Assembly (NCBI GenBank): GCA_031428695.1
Contig: JANOYE010000211.1
Coordinates: forward strand, 1-6,868
DNA from: JANYCG01 sp031428695
GTDB lineage: Bacteria > Pseudomonadota > Gammaproteobacteria > Burkholderiales > Burkholderiaceae_C
DNA: 6,868 bases
Direction of reading: 5' to 3'
In this document: in pieces, positions 1 to 4,965 of the stretch
Numbering within the stretch: the stretch's first letter is position 1
Layout of the letters: each line of letters starts with the position of its first letter
Notes under the pieces: model-generated
Databases searched by the model: none
What the model was told of the DNA's origin: nothing
Seen by the model: only the letters and a program-made list of their open reading frames with translations
Program-made: the position numbers and the translations under genes

Positions 1-112
1 AGGGCACTACTTGCTCCATCTTGCCAAGGAATATCTCGCGCCGGGCAATCTTCTTCTTGCCCTCGTATTCGGCCAAGGCGAAACTGATCTGGACTGGTGT
101 TGTGGAGTTCAT
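1..112 (-). CDS. IS5-family transposase, N-terminal part (runs off the left edge)
   Basis: The minus strand from ATG 112-110 is open to the window edge and gives 37 residues beginning MNSTTPVQISFALAEYEG and continuing KKKIARREIFLGKMEQVVP. The pattern RREIFLxxMxxVVP close to the N-terminus is characteristic of the DUF772 N-terminal domain of IS5-group transposases, which cut and paste the element through a DDE catalytic domain. That domain lies outside the window, so activity cannot be judged. The start is the first ATG in the frame and lies about 85 nt inside the presumed element end at 197, normal spacing for IS5-type elements. A stem-loop sits 10 nt upstream of it. Family assignment is based on this short motif alone, but the match is distinctive. 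Confidence 0.82.
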   Translation of the reverse strand, partial: MNSTTPVQISFALAEYEGKKKIARREIFLGKMEQVVP

Positions 113-122
113 CTTGGCTTTG

Positions 123-147
123 CGTTATGGGCTACCCTCCCATAACG
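123..147. promoter_or_regulatory. Stem-loop just upstream of the IS5-type transposase start
   Basis: CGTTATGGG at 123-131 pairs perfectly with CCCATAACG at 139-147 around a 7-nt loop. It lies 10 nt upstream of the transposase ATG on the minus strand. A perfect 12-bp palindrome, ACCTGCGCAGGT, sits next to it at 155-166. Hairpins in the leaders of some insertion sequences limit transposase translation from transcripts that read in from outside; that role here is inferred. Confidence 0.45.
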
Positions 148-210
148 TTTGGACACCTGCGCAGGTTGGCAAATTTGATGAATAAATCCGCGTTTCCCTA
201 AACACAATTG

Positions 211-2924
211 CTACTCCCAGTCGATCCCAGCCAATATGGCCTGCAAATCAATCGGCTTGCCCTTATCACGAAATGCGTAATGGCCCAGGAAATGCAGGTG
301 CTGCCACGCCGCTGGCGAAATGCGCCTGAGCAATTCCAGCGCCTTCTCATTGCCCTCTGTCAAAGTCCGGCTCAGCAGCTCCGACAACAGCATAGAGTTG
401 TAGGCGATCACGACGTTTGCGATCAGGCGGCCGCAGTGGTTGCTGACCGCCACATCCAAATCCGTGCGTCCGGTCAGCTCCTTCTTACCGTTCACCTGGG
501 CGATGGTGGAGCGTAGCTGGTGGTAGGACTCGATGCGGTTTTCAGAACGGTGGACGTCACGCTGTAACTTTGGGTCTCGCAGGTAGCGTAGCGTGTAAAT
601 GGTACGGACCAATTTGTCATATTCGAAGATGGCCTTGCGCGTGCGGTGATGGCCGGACAGGGTGCAGATTTTGCGCATCAACACGCTTTGGCTCATCTCC
701 TTGAGCCCCAGCGTGGCGGCAATCTGGTCCATGTTGGCCTTCTCGGAGGTGATCAGGTTACGGTCAATGTGACCCACAGGCTGGATGAGGAAGTCGGCGT
801 ACGCCTCCTCGCCAGCGCCGCCGTAGAGGTGTTTCAGCTGCGCATGTAAATTGGTGAAGCGCGGGGCCAAGTTCATGCCGAACCAGTGCAGGATGGCAAA
901 GTTGGCCATGTTGATGCTATGCATGTCGCCGGTGATGGTGGTCGGCACAATGTCGGAGGTGTTGTTGTAGCAGATGTCAAACACCCAGTAGCTCTCGTGC
1001 TGGTTGGCACCCAGCATCTCCGTTTGCAACGCCACGTGGTTGGCAAGCAGTGTGTAGGCCACTACACCGCGATCCTTGCCAAAGTATTTGCGTGAGTGCC
1101 GGGCCTTCGACGTTGGGGTTGCGGCGGAAAACTTCTGCCCGTCAACGCTGCCGTACAACACATCCATGTCGATGGAGTAGTACGGAAAAATGGGCAACGT
1201 GGCGATGAAGTTGCTGATTTTGTTGTTCGCATCGATCAGTGTTGCCGGTCGCAGATGCTGCTGATGCGTGGCCTCCAGGACGTGGTACGGGATGTCGCAG
1301 GTCTCGGCCATTTTGAAGTTGCCGTGGTTCATGGCCTGGGCAATAATCACAGCCATCAGGCTGTCTTCGTCGGCGATCTTTTTTGCGTAGCGCGGCTGCA
1401 AGGGGGTCAAAGCTGACAGGAAGTGGCAGCGCTCATTAACAAATCGGAAGATATCGGCAATGTCTCTGGCCTGGAGCTTGGCATAGAAGCCCTTTTGCAG
1501 CTGCTTGTCCTTGTCGGCCTTGGGGCGGTGCCAGACGAGTGTTTTCTTGTCCGCATCAAACTCCAGATGTTTGAGCTTGCCCGCACGCAGCTCCTCATCA
1601 AATGCGCGCCACTGCGCATCGAGTTCAACGAAGAGCGCATCCAGTGTTTCATCAACCGGCTTTCGTAGCCATGGAACGTCGAGCGCTTTGAGGGCTTCGG
1701 ATTTGTCTCCCATGGACACCAGGTCATCTGAAAACCTTCTGTGCTGCACGCTGTCGTCCAGATAGATGTCGCCCGCATCGAGGCGTTTACGCAGTTGCCT
1801 GTACACCATGAATTCGTACCGCTCGCCATGCAGGCTCAGTGGCTTGCCGTCCTCACCGAATATCTGCAGGGAGTCGCGTAGACGTTTGGGAAGTGCGCCT
1901 GGTGGCACGTCAGAGAGAGGCTGTTTGGCAATGGATTCCTGCCGGTCAAACACTTCCTTCATCCATTTGAGCGCCGCGAGCCAGACTTTGCCACCGGCAC
2001 TGCTGCAGGCGAATTCCAAGGCGGTGGCCAGGGGGCGCAGATTCTTGGTGCAAAGCCCGCTTTGCTTGTCCACGGCCTGCCAGCGCAAGTCCATCTGGCT
2101 CACAGGTTTTTCTGTCAGCAGTTTGCCGGTCGAGCGCAACTTGTCTTGCGGCATGATCCGAAATGCTTTGTGGCGCACATCTCCGAAGGGTGTGACATCG
2201 GGCAGCGCGTCATCCACATACAGTAAGAGCAGCTCGCCCACCCGTGGTGTGGCTTGTTGGCGCTCAACGTGTAGTTTGGCTGCCTGCTGGATAGCTGCCG
2301 CCTTGGTTTCATCTTCCAGCTGGCGGGTTTGGTAGCCAAAGGCTTCCACCACGTTTTCTGTGAGCTGGCGGTAGCGTTGCCATGCGTAGCACAGTAGATA
2401 CAGGTTGGTTTTGGCGGGCTTGAATCGGCGCAAGTCGTAGACGGTGTAGAAATTGGCCAGACTGGCGTAGTACGCGATGTTGCGCTAAAGGAGGGGGTTA
2501 CATCCGTGCGAGCCAGCAGTGTCGCCTTATCGCGCAACACCGGCAGATCATTGTCAGTCCACAAGCGGTATTCGAACAAGGCGCCAATTTCTTGGCGTTG
2601 CGCGTAATATTCTCTGGTACTCAATGGCCTTACAACGAGTGTTTTCCCAGGGAAATACCGCTGCATCAGGAAGGCGACATCCTCTGGCGGCACGTCATCT
2701 AGGAAGAACTGAAAAAATGCCTGCTTGGCCTTGAAGTAGCCAATTTGCAGCAAGCAATAAACCTGTTTCAAGATGCCCCTGCGCTGTAAAGCCAAGGAGC
2801 GCTCCGCATCGGTCATGGCGAAAAATTCAATACGCTGAAAATCATCGAAACTGGGAATGCCATAGAGAGCAGTCTTCTCTGCGTCCGAGAGGATGGTTAG
2901 TCGCTCGTTGCTGTCACCGCGCAT
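211..2924 (-). pseudogene. tnpA: Tn3-family transposase TnpA, disrupted by an internal deletion/frame change near 2485
   Basis: TnpA is the large DDE transposase that forms cointegrates in replicative Tn3 transposition. The N-terminal part starts at ATG 2924, 6 nt after the tnpR stop, and reads about 146 residues (DUF4158-type; LQIGYFKAKQAFFQFF near residue 60) to ...LLARTDVTPSF. Translation then shifts frame. The C-terminal part is open from 2484 (NIAYYASLANFYTVYDLRRF) to the stop at 211-213 and holds the catalytic core: Asp in GSVDGQKF (codon 1141-1143), Asp in TTITGDMHS (925-927), and Glu in HRSENRIESYH (541-543; the second Glu of that motif is an alternative). From family knowledge, about 100 residues normally lie between DVTPSF and the YYASL..FYTVY block. 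The two parts total about 905 codons against roughly 1000 in full-length homologues, so this is a deletion, not a single-base slip. A caller may report 211-2433 with a TTG start; that is only the C-terminal part. Confidence 0.9.
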
Positions 2925-2930
2925 ATGTCA

Positions 2931-3527
2931 TTACGTTCTGGTCTTGGTGTCGTGCGCACCCGGCCATCCGACACGGGCTAATGTTTCAATCAGCGTGGTA
3001 CGTTTGACACCAAAATTACGGCACACGGCGGCCTTCGACATGCCTGCATCCAGCGCGGCAATGATGGCATCACGTTTCTCGCCGACGATGGCAGCTGGTC
3101 GGCCACCGACTCGACCACGCCGCTTGGCAGCGGCCAGACCGGCAATGACACGCTCCTGGATCAAGGCCCGTTCGTACTGAGCCAGTGCACCGAACACATG
3201 GAACAGCAGTTCGCCCGATGCTGTGGTGGTGTCCATGCCTTCGGTCAACGACCGAAAGGCGACCTGCTTGTCTTTCAGCGCAGTCACGATGGAGAGCAGA
3301 TGCGACAGTGAGCGCCCAAGTCGATCCAGCTTCCAGACGACGAGCACGTCGCCTGGGCACACGAATTCCAGTGCCTTGGCCAAGCCAGGGCGGTCATCTT
3401 TGGCACCGGAGGCATGGTCCTCAAACAAGTGGCGGGTATCTATGCCCGCCGCCAGCAGCGCATCGCGTTGCAGGTCAGTGCTCTGTCGGTCCGAGTCAGA
3501 CGAAACGCGCATGTAGCCAATCAACAT
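2931..3527 (-). CDS. tnpR: Tn3-family serine resolvase TnpR (198 aa)
   Basis: TnpR resolves the cointegrate left by TnpA by recombining two res sites. The N-terminal resolvase domain starts MLIGYMRVSSDSDRQS. Ser9 follows the Arg-Val pair and is the expected nucleophile, with Arg7 as an active-site residue. The catalytic KLDRLGRS motif is at residues 66-73, and the long E-helix spans about 119-138 (ERALIQERVIAGLAAAKRRG). A C-terminal helix-turn-helix is visible around 160-182 (AGMSKAAVCRNFGVKRTTLI). Length is typical. The frame is open far upstream, antisense to the toxin-antitoxin genes, but homology begins exactly at ATG 3527, so that start is chosen even though no strong Shine-Dalgarno precedes it. 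Stop to tnpA start is 6 nt, implying co-transcription. All key residues are present, so it is probably functional. Confidence 0.93.
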   Translation of the reverse strand: MLIGYMRVSSDSDRQSTDLQRDALLAAGIDTRHLFEDHASGAKDDRPGLAKALEFVCPGDVLVVWKLDRLGRSLSHLLSIVTALKDKQVAFRSLTEGMDTTTASGELLFHVFGALAQYERALIQERVIAGLAAAKRRGRVGGRPAAIVGEKRDAIIAALDAGMSKAAVCRNFGVKRTTLIETLARVGWPGAHDTKTRT

Positions 3528-3548
3528 AGTCGGATAACTACAAAAATG

Positions 3549-3664
3549 ATGTTTCCGTATACTAGTGCATAGCGACAATGTTTTCCGTACATTTTTAGAG
3601 GCTGTGGTGAGGCATTTTTGGTTGCTGTCGCCAGCATGTCGGAAAACACTTGTTTTGCGACATG
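3549..3664. promoter_or_regulatory. res: Probable res site: array of resolvase half-sites
   Basis: The gap between tnpR and the divergent antitoxin gene contains four copies of one motif. Two are forward at 3551-3562 (GTTTCCGTATAC) and 3580-3592 (GTTTTCCGTACAT). The third is inverted at 3635-3647 (CATGTCGGAAAAC) and the fourth forward at 3652-3664 (GTTTTGCGACATG). The last two form a 30-bp inverted repeat with 12 of 13 positions paired around a 4-nt loop and TGTC/GACA outer ends, the shape expected of a resolvase dimer subsite. Location next to tnpR is where Tn3-family res sites normally lie. Which subsite is the crossover site cannot be decided by eye. The tnpR promoter must overlap this array, so TnpR probably represses itself. 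Confidence 0.62.
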
Positions 3665-3674
3665 GTAGTGCGTC

Positions 3675-3703
3675 TTGCAAAACCGCATTCAAATTATTAT
3701 AAT
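3675..3703 (+). promoter_or_regulatory. Sigma-70 type promoter of the antitoxin-toxin operon
   Basis: A perfect -10 box TATAAT at 3698-3703 is preceded by TTGCAA (4 of 6 to consensus) at 3675-3680 with the ideal 17-nt spacer. The antitoxin ATG is 34 nt downstream of the -10 box, preceded by the ribosome binding site GAGGTG at 3727-3732. Confidence 0.65.
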
Positions 3704-3719
3704 GAATGCATAGAATGCA
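3685..3719. promoter_or_regulatory. Likely operator for the antitoxin: repeated GAATGC boxes
   Basis: GCATTC at 3685-3690 forms an inverted repeat with GAATGC at 3704-3709, and GAATGCA is repeated directly at 3704-3710 and 3713-3719. The boxes bracket the -10 element, so a bound ribbon-helix-helix antitoxin or toxin-antitoxin complex would block transcription. This matches the known autoregulation of FitAB/VapBC operons; binding itself is inferred. Confidence 0.5.
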
Positions 3720-3737
3720 ATTTATAGAGGTGATGCT

Positions 3738-3992
3738 ATGGCAATGCTGACAGTACGCAATCTGCCTGACGACGTGCACCGCGCCTTGCGGGTGCAGGCT
3801 GCTCTGCATGGGCACAGCACCGAGGCCGAAGTCCGCGAGATTCTGGCAGTCGCAGTCAAGCCAGAGGCGCGTGTTCGCTTGGGTGATGCCCTCGCGGCAC
3901 TGGGCCGAAAGATCGGCCTCACGAACGAGGATTTCGACGTCTTCAATCAAGTGCGAGACAAGACTCCCGCTCAACCGCTTAGTTTTGAATGA
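3738..3992 (+). CDS. FitA-like ribbon-helix-helix antitoxin (84 aa)
   Basis: This is the antitoxin of a type II toxin-antitoxin pair; it binds and inhibits the downstream PIN-domain nuclease and represses the operon. The protein opens MAMLTVRNLPDDVHRALRVQ, the beta-strand plus helix of an Arc/FitA-type ribbon-helix-helix DNA-binding fold. HGHSTEAEVREIL follows, a near match to the HxxSxEAExRxIL signature of FitA and plasmid-stability antitoxins. The C-terminal half (about residues 50-84) would wrap around the toxin. ATG 3738 is chosen because GAGGTG lies 5 nt upstream and homology begins there. Its stop overlaps the toxin start by 4 nt (ATGA), indicating translational coupling. It sits in a Tn3 transposon beside the resolvase and res region, a known position for passenger toxin-antitoxin modules. 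Which named family it belongs to within FitA/Phd-like annotations is less certain than its role. Confidence 0.9.
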   Translation: MAMLTVRNLPDDVHRALRVQAALHGHSTEAEVREILAVAVKPEARVRLGDALAALGRKIGLTNEDFDVFNQVRDKTPAQPLSFE

Positions 3993-4405
3993 TCGTCCTC
4001 GATACCAACGTCGTCTCTGAAGCGATGAAGCCCGAACCGCACCCGGCTGTGCGGGCTTGGCTGAATGGTCAGGCCACCGAAACGCTGTATCTATCCAGCG
4101 TGACCGTGGCCGAACTATTGTTTGGCATCGGGGCACTCCCGGTAGGAAAGCGAAAGGACATGTTGGCACAGACTCTTGACGGTTTGATGCGACTGTTCAG
4201 GGATCGAGTCCTTCCATTCGACATTGATGCAGCACGGTGCTATGCCGAGTTGGCCGTGACAGCCAAGATGTCCGGGCGAGGATTTCCGACACCAGACGGA
4301 TACATTGCAGCGATCGCAGCCTCGCGGGGTTTCATTGTGGCATCACGCGATACTGCGCCCTACGAAGCAGCCAGCGTTACGGTCATTAATCCGTGGGATG
4401 CGTAA
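3989..4405 (+). CDS. FitB/VapC-like PIN-domain ribonuclease toxin (138 aa)
   Basis: This is the toxin partner: a Mg2+-dependent PIN-domain endoribonuclease. In related VapC proteins the target is tRNA or rRNA; the target here is unknown. The acidic active site is complete: Asp5 in MIVLDTNVVSE, Glu42 in VTVAELLFGI, Asp103 in TPDGYIAAIA and Asp121 in VASRDTAPYE. The C-terminal VINPWDA matches the usual FitB ending (NPW), so the gene is full length. Translation starts at the ATG overlapping the antitoxin stop and has no strong binding site of its own, which keeps toxin output tied to antitoxin translation. The stop is 8 nt from the inner end of the transposon terminal repeat, so the pair lies inside the element and would help retain it or its replicon. 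Confidence 0.93.
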   Translation: MIVLDTNVVSEAMKPEPHPAVRAWLNGQATETLYLSSVTVAELLFGIGALPVGKRKDMLAQTLDGLMRLFRDRVLPFDIDAARCYAELAVTAKMSGRGFPTPDGYIAAIAASRGFIVASRDTAPYEAASVTVINPWDA

Positions 4406-4413
4406 GGGAACCC

Positions 4414-4451
4414 TAAATGGACAAATTCCGCCGGTTTGGGCGCGGAACCCC
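4414..4451. repeat. Probable right terminal inverted repeat of the Tn3-family transposon
   Basis: Read inward on the minus strand, this 38-bp stretch begins GGGGTTCCGCGCCC and contains GGCGGAAT, the layout of Tn3-family ends (38 bp, GGGG outermost, a GGAA-like core inside). It lies where an end is expected, just past the toxin gene. The older transposase frame is broken exactly at its outer edge: homology stops at the bases preceding the GGGG. No partner repeat is visible in the window for comparison, so the inner limit is approximate. Confidence 0.66.
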
Positions 4452-4726
4452 GTGCTGGGAAAATGCTGGTTGAGGATGTGGCCAAGGTCTTCAGCGGTTT
4501 CTTCCCTTTCATAGGCGAAGAATTGGCGTTTGGCTTTGAAGTAGCCAAGTTGAAGTATCAGGTGAGCGGCGACTGACACCGTGCGTATTGACGCCACAGC
4601 CGCCACTTCAGGATTGCTCAGTTGGAAAAAAAGGTCACGGTCGGCGCCGGCAAAACGCGGCAGGCCATACAAATCATCGATTTCACTGGCGGAAAGGATG
4701 GACAGGCGATGATGGCTGGCAGGCAT
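4452..4726 (-). pseudogene. N-terminal fragment of a second Tn3-family transposase, cut by the TA-carrying transposon
   Basis: The minus strand from ATG 4726 encodes 91 codons, starting MPASHHRLSILSASEIDDLYG and including LILQLGYFKAKRQFF, then ending HILNQHFPST. This is the DUF4158-type N-terminal domain of a Tn3-family transposase. It is clearly paralogous to the N-terminus of the tnpA at 2924 (ILSxxExxxLYG, LQxGYFKAKxxFF, HFP/YFPG) but far from identical. Homology stops at 4452, where the GGGG-ended terminal repeat begins. The open frame continues to 4343 only by chance, reading through the repeat and antisense to the toxin. The remaining roughly 900 codons should lie beyond the left edge of the window if nothing else was lost. 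No product with transposase activity is possible from this piece. Confidence 0.85.
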
Positions 4727-4734
4727 GCGACGTG

Positions 4735-4756
4735 ACTTTCAAAAAAGATTGAAAGT
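4735..4756. repeat. Small hairpin upstream of the older transposase fragment
   Basis: ACTTTCA at 4735-4741 pairs with TGAAAGT at 4750-4756 around an A-rich 8-nt loop, followed by the direct repeat GTACAC at 4755-4760 and 4762-4767. It lies 9 nt upstream of the older tnpA start. It could be an operator or part of that element's end; nothing in the sequence decides this. Confidence 0.35.
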
Positions 4757-4788
4757 ACACGGTACACAAGGCCGGGGAGGCCATCCGA

Positions 4789-4812
4789 TTGATGAGTAAA
4801 TCAGCAGTGCCG
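4789..4812. repeat. Possible remnant terminus of an IS5-type element
   Basis: It aligns without gaps to 175-198 with about 18 of 24 identities, including the blocks TTGATGA and TAAATC at the same spacing. The divergence indicates a related, not identical, element. No transposase of that element remains to its left; the older Tn3 transposase fragment begins only about 60 nt away. Confidence 0.4.
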
Positions 4813-4825
4813 GGCAAGTCGCTGC

Positions 4826-4942
4826 GCTAACTTTACATTTTTGGCGGGTTGGGCACTAATAGCCAACGTGGTGGCCGACTTTGTCGGAGCCGCAACCGGC
4901 GACGCGATCTATCACATCCCACCGACTCCTCCGTACGCCTGA
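4826..4942 (+). pseudogene. C-terminal remnant of an unidentified gene upstream of the monooxygenase
   Basis: The plus-strand frame ending at TGA 4940-4942 reads ...ALIANVVADFVGAATGD followed by AIYHIPPTPPYA. It stops 23 nt before the monooxygenase ATG, the spacing of genes in one operon. The pattern N-V-V-A-D-x-V-G-A-A-T-G...P-x-T-P loosely resembles the C-terminus of large subunits of the xanthine dehydrogenase/CO dehydrogenase family (NAVADAL...lPxTP). That is a weak hint from a very short segment. No start codon or upstream body is present; the left limit is set where the element-like sequence seems to end. It may also be a chance open frame. Confidence 0.35.
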
Positions 4943-4952
4943 ACTGAACCAC

Positions 4953-4957
4953 AAGGA
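4953..4957 (+). promoter_or_regulatory. Ribosome binding site of the monooxygenase
   Basis: AAGGA lies 8 nt before ATG 4966 and supports that start over any downstream ATG. No convincing promoter was found between it and the mobile-element junction, so transcription may depend on sequences brought by the neighbouring elements. Confidence 0.6.
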
Positions 4958-4965
4958 CCCCCTCG

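Larger units (their letters stand above)
1..197 (-). mobile_element. IS5-family insertion sequence, one end only
   Basis: This is the transposase-proximal end of an insertion sequence whose body continues left of the window. The outer boundary is placed at about 197 because a CTAA follows at 198-201, matching the YTAR target that IS5-group elements duplicate, and because the stop of the neighbouring Tn3 transposase is only 9 nt further on. The terminal bases, read inward on the minus strand, begin GGAAACGCGGATTTATTCAT. A closely related sequence occurs again at 4789-4812. The other terminus and the second copy of CTAA are outside the window, so the exact boundary is inferred. Confidence 0.6.
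198..4451 (-). mobile_element. Tn3-family transposon carrying tnpA-tnpR and a toxin-antitoxin passenger
   Basis: The unit comprises a broken tnpA, tnpR, a res-like array, a divergent FitAB-type pair and the right terminal repeat at 4414-4451. Only about 13 nt separate the tnpA stop side from the IS5-type terminus, too little for a 38-bp left repeat, so the left end is missing from the window. With a damaged tnpA and no visible left repeat the element is probably immobile by itself, though its resolvase and toxin-antitoxin genes look intact. Confidence 0.8.
4727..4825. other. Non-coding junction between the older Tn3 remnant and the catabolic segment
   Basis: No gene is supported here. The stretch contains the hairpin and GTACAC repeats, then at 4789-4812 a sequence that matches the IS5-type terminus at 175-198 in about 18 of 24 positions in the same orientation (TTGATGAxTAAATCxGC shared). 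The junction with host-derived coding sequence lies somewhere around 4813-4826. Confidence 0.45.

Noticed and set aside
191..204. CCCTAAA shared with the terminal repeat region at 4411-4417, considered as part of a left terminal repeat
   Set aside because: The two copies are in the same orientation, not inverted, and only seven bases match, so it is probably coincidence.
1766..2335. A 189-codon plus-strand frame opposite tnpA
   Set aside because: Serine- and arginine-rich shadow translation with no motif, fully overlapped by well-supported transposase on the other strand.
3549..3719. Repeats in the intergenic gap considered as a CRISPR array or an iteron origin
   Set aside because: Copies are few, mixed in orientation and irregularly spaced, and the flanking resolvase and antitoxin genes explain them better.
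3528..4169. Upstream extension of the tnpR frame to 412 residues
   Set aside because: The extension runs through the res array and antisense to the toxin-antitoxin genes, and resolvase homology starts exactly at ATG 3527.
4343..4451. C-terminal part of the 127-residue minus-strand frame starting at 4726
   Set aside because: It is chance read-through into the terminal repeat and the antisense of the toxin; transposase homology ends at 4452.
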